A stretch of DNA of 64,000 nt. Source: Tolypothrix sp. PCC 7910 (GTDB taxonomy: Bacteria; Cyanobacteriota; Cyanobacteriia; Cyanobacteriales; Nostocaceae). Position 1 is the first letter of the stretch, and every line of letters starts with the position of its first letter. This document shows positions 1-8,370 of the stretch, in pieces. The notes under the pieces are model-generated. The model ran no database searches. It was not told the DNA's origin and saw only the letters and a list, made by a program, of their open reading frames with translations. The stretch is from assembly GCF_011769525.1 (NCBI RefSeq), contig NZ_CP050440.1, positions 7,984,001 to 8,048,000 of the forward strand. The letters run 5' to 3'. The position numbers and the translations under genes were made by a program.

Positions 1-32
1 CTACCCTAACGCTTAAGCAAGCTTAAGGGTAG
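1..32. repeat. Inverted repeat / possible terminator at window start
   Basis: The first bases form an imperfect hairpin: CTACCC pairs with GGGTAG and an inner TTAAGC pairs with GCTTAA, with a few unpaired bases in the left arm. It may be the terminator of a gene lying before the window, or a dispersed palindrome. No T-tract follows directly. Confidence 0.4.
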
Positions 33-382
33 AATTTTCTATGCTTACAAACAAAAATGCAATATTATACATTAGAGCAAAGTTGCTAGTGCTGATACAG
101 CAGGACTAAATTATTGATGAGAAAATACAAATGACAAAATGATTTGTAATTGTTGACGCTGTTATACTAATTCAAATAATGTTTGCGACACATCAATATA
201 TTCTAGAGGGCAAGGCAATGCCTTGCCCCTACAATCTGTCACATTCTTTTTTCAAATTGGTATTACAAATGTAATTACGAATTACGAATTACGAATTATT
301 AATTACGTAGCTTGCTTCTCTCCAGAGGTGGGTATTACGAGTTAGCATTTTGTCAACAACTATCAGCATCCATCTGCGGTTA
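33..382. other. Intergenic leader with hairpin and STRR repeats
   Basis: No gene is supported here. Positions 208-228 form a near-perfect palindrome (GGGCAAGG paired with CCTTGCCC) typical of dispersed cyanobacterial hairpins. Positions about 273-306 carry the heptamer ATTACGA in tandem, a short tandemly repeated repetitive (STRR) sequence. An 83-codon reverse frame overlapping the following gene looks like a shadow. Confidence 0.6.
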
Positions 383-1600
383 ATGTACAACTCGATTAAT
401 ATTACTCCTAACTCTTCATTACCGACAGAAGCCACAGGAATTACACCAAAATTACCTTTATCACCCGCAGGTGCAGAAGTGATTTTAGGTGCAACTCTAG
501 AACCAGAAAAATTTGTGATGCCTTTAGCACCGAGTCCCATGACAATGTTTGGCCCTCGTGGTGCTTGTTTAATCTCAGAAACCGGGGCATTGTGGGTATC
601 TGATACAGGACATCATCGATTATTAGGATGGCGAAATTTACCGACTACAGATAATCAAAGTGCTGATTGGGTAATTGGACAACCAGACTTTTACCATGAA
701 GGACAAAATGCTAAAGGAATACCAGGAAGGGCAACTGTTAGCGTCCCAACGGGGATTTGTCGCTGCGGTTCTGGATTAGCTGTTGCTGATGCTTGGAATC
801 ACCGAGTATTAATTTGGAAAAATTTGCCAGAAGATAGCAATGTTCCAGCAGATTTAGTGTTAGGACAAGCTAATTTTACTGACAATGAACCTAATCGAGG
901 TAGTCAATTACCAGATGCAAATACTATGCACTGGCCCTATGGGGTTTTATATCATCAAGGTAAGCTATTTGTAGCTGATACTGGTAATCGCCGGCTGCTA
1001 ATTTGGCAACAATTACCTACAGAAAATGGTCAACCAGCCGATTTAGTGTTGGGGCAACCAAATATGATATCTCGTAATGAAAATTGTGGTGCTTCTCCCA
1101 CTGCTGTGAGTATGCGCTGGTGTCACGATATTACCTTTTGGGGAGACAATTTAGTTGTTAGCGATGCGGGTAATAATCGTGTGATGATTTGGCAAGGAAT
1201 GCCCACAGAAAATAATACTCCTTGTGCCGTAGTGTTGGGACAAAAAGACTTTAATAATGTCGAAATAAATCAGGGAGTGTATTTTCCTAGCGCCAGTAGT
1301 TTAAGTATGCCTTATGGAGTGGATGCGGCTGGTGATTGGTTAGTAGTTGCGGATACCGCTAACTCTCGCTTGCTAGGATGGAAAAAGCCAGAATCAATCC
1401 TATCACTTCAAGGTGCGGTGGCAGATGCCTTGGCAGGGCAAGCCAATTTTAAAAATAAAGGTGAAAATCGAGATTTTGGATTACCGACAAGAGAAAGTTT
1501 AAATTGGTGTTACGGTATCAAAATTTGTGGTCAAACTGCGGTAATAGCTGATTCTGGAAATAACCGAATTTTGCTGTGGCGGTTTAATTATGGCGACTGA
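383..1600 (+). CDS. NHL-repeat beta-propeller protein next to hypF
   Basis: The protein is about 405 residues from the ATG at 383; an in-frame TTG at 350 would add 11 residues, and neither start has a convincing ribosome site. It is built of repeated blocks of the form V-A-D-(T/A)-x-N-x-R-(L/V)-L-x-W, each followed by a 'lvLGQ' segment, occurring about six times. This is the NHL beta-propeller signature. There is no clear signal peptide, so it is probably cytoplasmic. Its stop codon overlaps the hypF start by 11 bp, indicating translational coupling. An NHL protein next to hypF is known in the extended hyp operon of Nostoc, where its role is unresolved; a scaffold for hydrogenase maturation is only an inference. 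Confidence 0.85.
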   Translation: MYNSINITPNSSLPTEATGITPKLPLSPAGAEVILGATLEPEKFVMPLAPSPMTMFGPRGACLISETGALWVSDTGHHRLLGWRNLPTTDNQSADWVIGQPDFYHEGQNAKGIPGRATVSVPTGICRCGSGLAVADAWNHRVLIWKNLPEDSNVPADLVLGQANFTDNEPNRGSQLPDANTMHWPYGVLYHQGKLFVADTGNRRLLIWQQLPTENGQPADLVLGQPNMISRNENCGASPTAVSMRWCHDITFWGDNLVVSDAGNNRVMIWQGMPTENNTPCAVVLGQKDFNNVEINQGVYFPSASSLSMPYGVDAAGDWLVVADTANSRLLGWKKPESILSLQGAVADALAGQANFKNKGENRDFGLPTRESLNWCYGIKICGQTAVIADSGNNRILLWRFNYGD

Positions 1601-4076
1601 AGAAATTAGAGTTCGTGGTACTGTTCAGGGTGTAGGTTTTCGCCCTACCGTTTATCGTATTGCTAAAGCTTGCGGTTTACGGGGTGATGTTTGTAATGAT
1701 GGACAAGGTGTGTTAATTCGCCTATCTGGTAGCGAAGCAGCCTTGGCAGAATTTATCGTCAAATTACAGCAAGAATGTCCACCATTAGCGAGAATTGAAG
1801 AAATCATCAGAACACCGATTACAGAAGAATTGAATTTTGATGATTTTGCGATCGCCCATAGTGTTACTAATAAAATTAAAACAGCCATCTCCCCTGACGC
1901 TGGGATTTGTCCCCAATGTCAACAAGAAATTTTTGACCCTTTTAGCCGTTATTTTCGCTATCCCTTCACCAACTGTACCCATTGCGGCCCCAGATTGAGT
2001 ATTATTCGCGCCATTCCCTATGACAGATGCAACACCAGTATGTCTGCATTTGCCATGTGTCCCCAATGCGAACAGGAATACCACGACATCGAAAATCGCC
2101 GCTTTCACGCCCAACCTGTAGCTTGCCATATCTGCGGCCCTACTGCTTGGTTAGAACGTGCAGATGGTAAATCAGTTACCGCTTCCATGTTCTCTATGTT
2201 AGATGATGTGGATGCCGTTTGTACTCTGTTGCAAAAAGGCGAGATTGTCGCCATTAAAGGCTTAAGCGGGATTCATTTAGCTTGCGATGCTACTCAAGAA
2301 GCCACAGTCCAAAAATTGCGTCAGCGTAAAAACCGCTATCATAAACCCTTTGCTTTAATGGCTAGGGATATCGACATCATTGCCCAATATTGCACCATCA
2401 GCCCGCAAGAACAACAGTTATTAAGGAGTCCTGCTGCGCCGATTGTTTTGTTGCGGAGGAAGGGACTGGGGATTGGGGAATGGGGAATGGGGAATGGGGA
2501 AGAGAAATTAAATCAGCAACCTTCAATTCAAAATCCAAAATTCAAAATCCAAAATTCCGAAGAGGAACTAACTCAGCAATCTTCAATCCAAAATCCAAAA
2601 TCCAAAATCCAAAATTCCATTGCGCCTTCGGTAGCACCAGGGCAAAATCGCCTGGGGTTTATGTTACCTTATACGCCGTTACATCACCTGATTTTGAAGC
2701 GGATGAATCGTCCGATTGTTTTAACAAGTGGCAATTTATCGGATGAACCACAATGTATTGATAATGGCGAAGCAAAAGAGAAATTAAGCAAAATCGCTGA
2801 TTATTTTCTGTTGCATAATCGAGAAATTGTCAATCGAGTTGATGATTCGGTAGTGAGGGTTGTAGGCGAAAAATTGCAAATCATTCGTCGCGCTAGAGGC
2901 TATGCGCCAGCACCGATTAATTTACCCCCAGGATTTGAGAATATTCCGCAGATTTTAGCAATGGGTAGCGAGTTAAAAAATACCTTTTGTTTACTGCGAG
3001 AAGGGCAAGCAATTCTCTCGCAACATTTAGGAGATTTAGAAAATGCTGCGGCTTTTGATGCCTATCAAGATACATTAAATTTGTACTTAAATTTATTTGA
3101 GCATCAACCAGAAGTAATTGCAATTGATAAACACCCAGAATATCTCTCAACCAAACTAGGAAAAGAATTAGCAGCAGCTAACCATTTGCCAATTTATCCA
3201 ATCCAGCATCATCACGCGCATATCGCTGCTTGTATGGCAGAAAATGGCCTTCCTCTCGATGCTTCTCCAGTTTTAGGCATTGCCTTAGATGGCTTGGGTT
3301 ATGGCGAAGATGGTACACTTTGGGGCGGAGAATTTCTGTTAGCAGATTACCGCAAATTTCAGCGATTAGCAGCATTTAAACCTATAGCAATGATTGGTGG
3401 CGCACAAGCTATATATCAGCCTTGGCGTAATACTTATGCCCATCTGATAGCCGCCGATAGTTGGGAAAATCTCACAAAAAACTATGGCGATTTAGAAATC
3501 TTAAAATTTTTGGAAGAAAAGCCCCTCAAGGTACTAAATCAGTTAATAGAAAAAGGCATTAATTCGCCTCAAGCTTCTTCAGCAGGTAGATTGTTTGATG
3601 CTGTAGCAGCGGCGATTGGGATTTGTCGGGAAGAATGTAGCTATGAAGGACAAGCTGCGATCGCAATGGAAGCATTAATTGATGAGCATAGTTTAAATCA
3701 TCCTAAAGAAAATCCAAATTATCCGTTTAATTTTAGCTTTTTCGATAATATTTACTGTATAGACCCTAGCCCTATGTGGTCATCCTTGCTCACAGACTTG
3801 CAAAATCAGATATCCCAGGGGATGATAGCGACAAAATTTCATCAGAGTCTAGCCAAAGCAATTGCCCAAATGGTTAAATATCTGACTCAAGAACATGTTA
3901 TTAATCAGGTCGTCTTAACAGGAGGCGTATTTCAAAACTGTATTTTATTAGAGCAAGTTACTAGGGATTTACAAACATCGGGAATCAAAGTCCTAACTCA
4001 CAGCTTAGTTCCAGCTAACGATGGCGGTATATCGTTAGGTCAAGCTGTAATTGCATCTGCACAATTAAGCGCTTAA
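1590..4076 (+). CDS. hypF: Carbamoyltransferase HypF (hydrogenase maturation)
   Basis: HypF converts carbamoyl phosphate and ATP to carbamoyl-AMP and transfers the carbamoyl group to the C-terminal cysteine of HypE, the source of the cyanide ligands of NiFe hydrogenase. The 828 residues show the family order: an N-terminal acylphosphatase domain (V-R-G-T-V-Q-G-V-G-F-R-P near residue 7), two zinc fingers with paired C-x2-C motifs (about 107-190), a YrdC-like domain (K-P-F-A-L-M-A-R near 250) and a Kae1-like domain with H-H-H-A-H near 540. The protein is longer than usual because residues about 291-345 are an asparagine/glutamine/lysine-rich insert encoded by STRR DNA. It overlaps the NHL gene by 11 bp. 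The reading frame is intact, so it is probably functional. Confidence 0.96.
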   Translation: MATEEIRVRGTVQGVGFRPTVYRIAKACGLRGDVCNDGQGVLIRLSGSEAALAEFIVKLQQECPPLARIEEIIRTPITEELNFDDFAIAHSVTNKIKTAISPDAGICPQCQQEIFDPFSRYFRYPFTNCTHCGPRLSIIRAIPYDRCNTSMSAFAMCPQCEQEYHDIENRRFHAQPVACHICGPTAWLERADGKSVTASMFSMLDDVDAVCTLLQKGEIVAIKGLSGIHLACDATQEATVQKLRQRKNRYHKPFALMARDIDIIAQYCTISPQEQQLLRSPAAPIVLLRRKGLGIGEWGMGNGEEKLNQQPSIQNPKFKIQNSEEELTQQSSIQNPKSKIQNSIAPSVAPGQNRLGFMLPYTPLHHLILKRMNRPIVLTSGNLSDEPQCIDNGEAKEKLSKIADYFLLHNREIVNRVDDSVVRVVGEKLQIIRRARGYAPAPINLPPGFENIPQILAMGSELKNTFCLLREGQAILSQHLGDLENAAAFDAYQDTLNLYLNLFEHQPEVIAIDKHPEYLSTKLGKELAAANHLPIYPIQHHHAHIAACMAENGLPLDASPVLGIALDGLGYGEDGTLWGGEFLLADYRKFQRLAAFKPIAMIGGAQAIYQPWRNTYAHLIAADSWENLTKNYGDLEILKFLEEKPLKVLNQLIEKGINSPQASSAGRLFDAVAAAIGICREECSYEGQAAIAMEALIDEHSLNHPKENPNYPFNFSFFDNIYCIDPSPMWSSLLTDLQNQISQGMIATKFHQSLAKAIAQMVKYLTQEHVINQVVLTGGVFQNCILLEQVTRDLQTSGIKVLTHSLVPANDGGISLGQAVIASAQLSA
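2461..2630 (+). repeat. STRR-type heptanucleotide repeats inside hypF
   Basis: Two tandem families lie within the hypF coding frame. One is a GGGGAAT-type series (about 2468-2500). The other is CAAAATC-type heptamers, present twice (about 2526-2562 and 2581-2617). The same kinds of repeats lie between genes elsewhere in the window (5886, 25624). Here they stay in frame and encode a low-complexity linker between the YrdC nucleotide-binding part and the conserved A-P-G-x-N-R-L-G segment. Confidence 0.85.
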
Positions 4077-4260
4077 TCATCCTTAATAAACTGACACATT
4101 GCGGAAGTTTCTCTTATATTATCTCTGTCGTTATTCTTCTAAAGATTGTAATTCGTTATTAGTCATTTGCCCTAAATCCATCCAAATGATTAATGACAAA
4201 TGATAATCTGCCCAACTGATTGACAAATTAAATGCATAACACTGACAAAGGAAAATAAAA

Positions 4261-4521
4261 ATGTGTTTAGGAATCCCCGGTCAAATTGTTGAAATCTCCG
4301 ACGTTAATCATAAGCTAGCAATTGTCAATGTTGGTGGTGTGAAGCGACAAGTAAATATTTCTTGCATTGTCGATGAACAACATCCCCCAGAAGCTTGTAT
4401 TGGCGATTGGGTACTAGTTCATGTAGGCTTTGCGATGAATCGCATTAACGAAGCAGAAGCCGCAGAAACATTACAACTATTGCAAGAACTAGCCGCAGCA
4501 CAAGCAGAAGTTAGTGCGTAA
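4261..4521 (+). CDS. hypC: Hydrogenase assembly chaperone HypC
   Basis: HypC is the small chaperone that forms a complex with HypD, carries the Fe(CN)2CO unit and delivers it to the hydrogenase large-subunit precursor. The 86-residue protein begins M-C-L-G-I-P-G-Q-I, the invariant HypC N-terminus in which Cys2 is the essential ligand after Met removal. Its size is normal for the HypC/HupF family. The start follows an AAAGGAAAATAAAA stretch that gives a plausible ribosome site. It lies 184 bp after hypF and 56 bp before hypD. A paralogous HupF is possible in principle, but the hyp context favours HypC. Confidence 0.95.
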   Translation: MCLGIPGQIVEISDVNHKLAIVNVGGVKRQVNISCIVDEQHPPEACIGDWVLVHVGFAMNRINEAEAAETLQLLQELAAAQAEVSA

Positions 4522-4577
4522 TTCTTGCTCAAAAATCATATTCAAATTAATCCAAAATCCCCATTTCCAATCTTCAG

Positions 4578-5759
4578 ATGAAATACGTTGATGAATTCCG
4601 CGAACCAGCCAAAGCCGAAGGCTTATACCGCGAAATTGCCAAATTAAGCCAGCAGTTAGATAAACCGATCAAAATCATGGAAATCTGTGGCGGGCATACC
4701 CATTCTATATTTAAGTATGGGATAGAAGACATCTTGCCTGATACCATCGAATTAATTCATGGCCCTGGTTGTCCAGTATGCGTCATGCCTAGAGGTAGAT
4801 TAGATGATGCGATCGCAATCTCTCAAAATTCCCACGTCATCTTCACCACCTTTGGCGATGCTATGCGAGTCCCCGGTTCCACAACCAGCTTGCTGCAAGC
4901 CAAAGCCACAGGCGCAGATATTCGCATGGTGTACTCACCTCTAGATAGCTTAAAAATTGCCAAAGAAAACCCCAACAAAGAAGTCGTATTTTTCGGCTTA
5001 GGCTTTGAAACCACAGCCCCCAGTACCGCCTTCACCATCCTGCAAGCAGCAGCTGAAAATATCAGTAATTTTAGTATGTTTTGCAATCACGTCCTCGTGA
5101 TCCCCGCCCTACAAGCATTACTAGATAACCCCGATTTGCAACTCGATGGCTTTGTCGGCCCTGGTCATGTCAGCATGGTAATTGGTACTGACCCTTATCA
5201 ATTTATTGCCCAACAATACCATAAACCCATCGTGGTCTCCGGTTTTGAACCCCTAGACATCCTGCAATCGATTTGGATGCTGTTGCAACAGCTATTAGAA
5301 AATCGTTGCGAAGTCGAAAACCAATATAACCGCATTGTACAGCCAGCTGGAAATCAAATCGCCCTCAAAGCTATCAACCAAGTGTTTATGGCGCGAGAAA
5401 CTTTTGAATGGCGTGGCTTAGGTGACATCCCTTATTCTGGCTTACAAATTCGTCCCGAATACGCGCAATTCGATGCTGAACAGAAATTTAGTATTCCTAA
5501 CCAGAAAGTTGCTGACCATAAAGCTTGTCAATGTGGAGAAATCCTCAAAGGTGTATTGAAACCTTGGCAATGTAAAGTTTTTGGTACAGCTTGCACCCCA
5601 GAAACACCAATTGGTACTTGCATGGTATCTTCCGAAGGTGCTTGTGCCGCTTACTATAAATATGGCAGACTCTCCACCATTGCCAAGAAAACCAACCTAG
5701 AAACACCCAAGGTCAACATATCTCAAGAACCTCTACCCGCTTGTGGGACTGCTAGCTAG
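4578..5759 (+). CDS. hypD: Hydrogenase formation protein HypD
   Basis: HypD is the iron-sulfur scaffold on which Fe(CN)2CO is assembled together with HypC and HypE. The 393-residue protein has the family landmarks: Cys37 in I-C-G-G-H-T-H, the G-P-G-C-P-V-C motif (Cys65 and Cys68), and a C-terminal cysteine cluster (C-Q-C-G-E and F-G-T-A-C-T-P-E-T-P-I-G-T-C) that binds the 4Fe-4S centre. Length and order are normal. It follows hypC closely and is probably co-transcribed with it. Confidence 0.96.
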   Translation: MKYVDEFREPAKAEGLYREIAKLSQQLDKPIKIMEICGGHTHSIFKYGIEDILPDTIELIHGPGCPVCVMPRGRLDDAIAISQNSHVIFTTFGDAMRVPGSTTSLLQAKATGADIRMVYSPLDSLKIAKENPNKEVVFFGLGFETTAPSTAFTILQAAAENISNFSMFCNHVLVIPALQALLDNPDLQLDGFVGPGHVSMVIGTDPYQFIAQQYHKPIVVSGFEPLDILQSIWMLLQQLLENRCEVENQYNRIVQPAGNQIALKAINQVFMARETFEWRGLGDIPYSGLQIRPEYAQFDAEQKFSIPNQKVADHKACQCGEILKGVLKPWQCKVFGTACTPETPIGTCMVSSEGACAAYYKYGRLSTIAKKTNLETPKVNISQEPLPACGTAS

Positions 5760-6032
5760 AGGTTAAGGGCTAGAAATTAGACTTTTTGCCTACCTTCTTC
5801 TTTGCGTCTACCCTTCGGGTTCTGCTTTGCAGTATGCAAGAGACTCCATAAACAGCACTTACAAGGAACAATAAAAATCAATCTTCAATGCCCAATGCCC
5901 AATGCCCAATGCCCATTTATTGACGATTTTTGGATTCTGCTTTGTATCTATCAATAATATCAAAAGATGTGATTAATTGCGGCGAACACTGTTGTAAATC
6001 CTAAGTAATCCAACTCGAGGAAAAATAAACTT
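5760..6032. repeat. hypD-tautomerase spacer with CCCAATG tandem repeat
   Basis: Positions 5886-5915 carry the heptamer CCCAATG about four times in tandem, an STRR family copy. A dispersed-repeat-like segment with CTACCCTTCGGG lies near 5810. No gene is seen. The repeat separates hypD from the next coding region without any convincing terminator. Confidence 0.75.
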
Positions 6033-6248
6033 ATGCCATTTGTTACAGTCCAAATTGCCAAAGGTCACTCAATTGAAAAAAAGCGCAAACTAGTACAAGC
6101 GGTAACCGATGCCCTAGTTTCTGCTTTAGGTACAAAACCAGAATGGATCACCGTTCATATTGATGAATTTGAAAGAGAGAATTGGGCTGTTGGTGGTCAA
6201 TTACACTCTGATAAACATAGCGGTAGACACGCAGAAACAGGCAGATAA
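6033..6248 (+). CDS. 4-oxalocrotonate tautomerase-like small protein
   Basis: The 71-residue product begins M-P-F-V-T-V-Q-I, so processing of Met would leave an N-terminal proline, the catalytic base of the 4-oxalocrotonate tautomerase superfamily. Downstream K-R-K-L-V-Q-A-V-T-D-A-L and the V-H-I-D-E-F motif match the beta-alpha-beta fold of these small hexameric enzymes. A GAGGAAAAATAAACTT segment provides a ribosome site. A tautomerase-like gene within the hyp locus fits the extended hyp operon described in Nostoc, but its substrate and any role in hydrogenase maturation are unknown. Confidence 0.85.
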   Translation: MPFVTVQIAKGHSIEKKRKLVQAVTDALVSALGTKPEWITVHIDEFERENWAVGGQLHSDKHSGRHAETGR

Positions 6249-6250
6249 CA

Positions 6251-6282
6251 TAGGGGGCATAACTACTAACGTCGTGCCCCTA
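6251..6282. terminator. Hairpin after the tautomerase gene
   Basis: TAGGGGGCA pairs with TGCCCCTA around a loop of about 15 bases just after the stop codon, with one bulged G. No long T-tract follows, so it may stabilise or attenuate the transcript rather than end it. Confidence 0.4.
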
Positions 6283-6314
6283 TATTAATAGCGATCGCAT
6301 AGAGGGGAATTTTC

Positions 6315-6725
6315 ATGAACACCGATAATCATCAACGTCAAATATGGCTACTTTGTTTAGTAGGCATTAATATTGTTGCCTCCATTTTGCATTACAGCGA
6401 CAATATTATCTTATTCAATCAATATCCAGAAGCATCTTGGTTCACGCCTCAAATTACAGATTCTTGTTGGTTGATCATGACACCTTTAGGTTTAGCTGGG
6501 TATTACCAATATATTAAGAGGTCTTTCAATTCTGCTTACTTATGTTTGTACATTTATATAATCATGAGTCAGTTAACTTTAGGACAATATATAATTACCC
6601 CAATGTGGGAACTGTCCATGAAAATGAACACTTTAATTTTATTTGAAGCAGTTGCTACAATTCCTTTATTATCTTTTGTTGCTTGGTCGCAATTATTGCT
6701 AAAAGAAGGTAAGCAAGCTACATAA
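6315..6725 (+). CDS. Small four-helix integral membrane protein, unknown function
   Basis: I do not recognise this 136-residue protein. Four hydrophobic stretches (about residues 10-28, 45-65, 75-95 and 103-125) predict a polytopic membrane protein with short polar ends. An AGAGGGG sequence 8 bp before the ATG is a good ribosome site. It lies between the tautomerase and hypE on the same strand, so it may share the hyp transcript. No catalytic motif is visible and no function should be assigned. Confidence 0.7.
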   Translation: MNTDNHQRQIWLLCLVGINIVASILHYSDNIILFNQYPEASWFTPQITDSCWLIMTPLGLAGYYQYIKRSFNSAYLCLYIYIIMSQLTLGQYIITPMWELSMKMNTLILFEAVATIPLLSFVAWSQLLLKEGKQAT

Positions 6726-6756
6726 TTATTAAAACTATTACCAATAATTTAAAAAA

Positions 6757-6795
6757 GTAGGGTGTGTTGTCGCGTAGCGCAACGCACCGCCTTAG
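6757..6795. repeat. Dispersed palindrome of the GTAGGGTGYGTT family
   Basis: GTAGGGTGTGTTG...CGCAACGCACCGCC forms an imperfect hairpin. Related palindromes occur at 9232 and 16198. It lies immediately before hypE, and an in-frame GTG at 6762 falls inside it, which argues against that upstream start for hypE. Confidence 0.6.
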
Positions 6796-6824
6796 CTAAA
6801 AAAAATAAATTAGAAAAATTCGAC

Positions 6825-7928
6825 ATGGACGTTTTACCAACCAACTCAGCACAAAATTCCTTATTTCAAAAAATCGAAAAAATTCGCCGTCGCCAGCCCA
6901 AAGTGCGAGATACTCATATTACCCTCGCACATGGTAGTGGCGGTAAAGCCATGCGCGATTTAATTGATGATATTTTTGTCCAAAGTTTTGATAACCCCAT
7001 TCTCTCCCAACTAGAAGACCAAGCTAGTTTTAGCTTAGCCAATCTCATGCAACAGGGAGACAGATTAGCTTTTACCACTGATTCCTATGTTGTAGATCCC
7101 TTATTTTTTCCGGGTAGCGATATTGGAGAATTAGCCATCAATGGCACAATTAATGATTTAGCTGTGAGTGGTGCAAAACCTTTATATCTCACCTGTAGCG
7201 TCATTTTAGAAGAAGGTTTAGCAGTAGAAACCTTACGCCGTGTAGTTACCAGTATGAAAGCAGCCGCTAATCAAGCGGGTATTCAAATTGTGACTGGTGA
7301 CACCAAAGTTGTACATCGCGGTGCTGCTGATAAACTATTTATTAATACTGCTGGTATTGGTATTATTCCTCCCGGAATCGAAATTTCTGCCCATAAAATT
7401 CAGCCAGGAGATGCCATCATTATTAATGGCGAATTAGGCAATCATGGCGCAGCAATTTTAATTGCCCGTGGTGAATTAGCATTAGATACTAATATTGAAA
7501 GCGACTGTCAACCATTGCATGGTTTAGTAGAAACTATCCTCAATGTTTGCCCAGAAGTTCATGCAATGCGGGATGCAACTCGTGGTGGTTTAGCCACAGT
7601 TTTAAACGAATTTGCCCTCAGTTCAGATGTGGGAATTCGTCTCTACGAACAATCTATTCCAGTTCGGGAAGAAGTCAAAGGTGTGTGCGAACTTCTCGGT
7701 TTAGATCCCTTGTATCTTGCCAACGAAGGTAAGTTAGTAGTAGTAGTACCCGGACAACAAGCAGAAGCAGTTTTAGCAGTTATGAAATCTCACCCAGCCG
7801 GCAAAGATGCTTCAATTATTGGTGAAGCTATCCCCTCACCTTCAGGTGTAGTTTTATTAAAAACTATTTTCAATGCCGAAAGAATTGTTGATATGTTAGT
7901 AGGCGACCAATTACCCAGAATTTGTTAA
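6825..7928 (+). CDS. hypE: Hydrogenase expression/formation protein HypE
   Basis: HypE accepts a carbamoyl group from HypF on its C-terminal cysteine and dehydrates it with ATP to a thiocyanate, which is passed to iron on HypC-HypD. From the ATG at 6825 the product is 367 residues; an upstream GTG (6762) lies in a dispersed repeat and is unlikely. It shows the PurM-like ATP-binding segments (H-G-S-G-G-K-A-M near 45, T-D-S-Y-V-V-D-P and N-G-T-I-N-D-L) and ends exactly in P-R-I-C, the essential C-terminus with the modified cysteine as last residue. Length is typical. Confidence 0.95.
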   Translation: MDVLPTNSAQNSLFQKIEKIRRRQPKVRDTHITLAHGSGGKAMRDLIDDIFVQSFDNPILSQLEDQASFSLANLMQQGDRLAFTTDSYVVDPLFFPGSDIGELAINGTINDLAVSGAKPLYLTCSVILEEGLAVETLRRVVTSMKAAANQAGIQIVTGDTKVVHRGAADKLFINTAGIGIIPPGIEISAHKIQPGDAIIINGELGNHGAAILIARGELALDTNIESDCQPLHGLVETILNVCPEVHAMRDATRGGLATVLNEFALSSDVGIRLYEQSIPVREEVKGVCELLGLDPLYLANEGKLVVVVPGQQAEAVLAVMKSHPAGKDASIIGEAIPSPSGVVLLKTIFNAERIVDMLVGDQLPRIC

Positions 7929-8028
7929 TTATTACTAACTATGCTTGACATCAGCCACCAATAAATATCAATAAATTATCTGCCTTTATCAGCGTTAATC
8001 GGCGGTTCTAATTTTCCCTCCTAAATCT

Positions 8029-8370
8029 ATGCACGAACTCGGAATTACACAAAATATTGTTGCCATAGTTACAGAACACGCCCAAGGTAAAAAAGTTCAA
8101 AGAGTCACATTAGAAATTGGCAAGCTATCAGCCATTATGCCTGATGCTATTCGGTTTTGTTTTGATATTTGCACTCAAAGTACAGTTTTAGAAGGTGCAA
8201 AATTAGAAATTATAGAAATTCCTGGTTTAGCAGAATGTCGCCAATGTGGTAATAAAATTGCTTTAGACAAACCCTTTGGTGTTTGTGAATGTGGTAGTGT
8301 GCAATTAAATTTAATAACTGGTGAAGAATTAAAAATTAAGGAAATAGAAATAGAGGAAATATGTGTGTAA
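8029..8370 (+). CDS. hypA: Hydrogenase nickel incorporation protein HypA
   Basis: HypA delivers nickel to the hydrogenase large subunit together with the GTPase HypB. The 113-residue product begins M-H-E-L-G, and the N-terminal His2 is the conserved nickel ligand. The zinc site is represented by C-R-Q-C-G near residue 70 and V-C-E-C-G-S near 88. The second half is C-x-C rather than the more common C-x2-C, one residue short. Its stop overlaps the hypB start by 10 bp, so the pair is translationally coupled. Confidence 0.95.
   Translation: MHELGITQNIVAIVTEHAQGKKVQRVTLEIGKLSAIMPDAIRFCFDICTQSTVLEGAKLEIIEIPGLAECRQCGNKIALDKPFGVCECGSVQLNLITGEELKIKEIEIEEICV

Noticed and set aside
2390-2746. 118-codon frame within hypF in a different frame
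   Set aside because: It is a shadow of the STRR repeats and of hypF in another frame.
5886-5915. Tandem heptamers considered as a CRISPR array
   Set aside because: The repeats are contiguous 7-mers without spacers, which is STRR structure; no cas genes are present.
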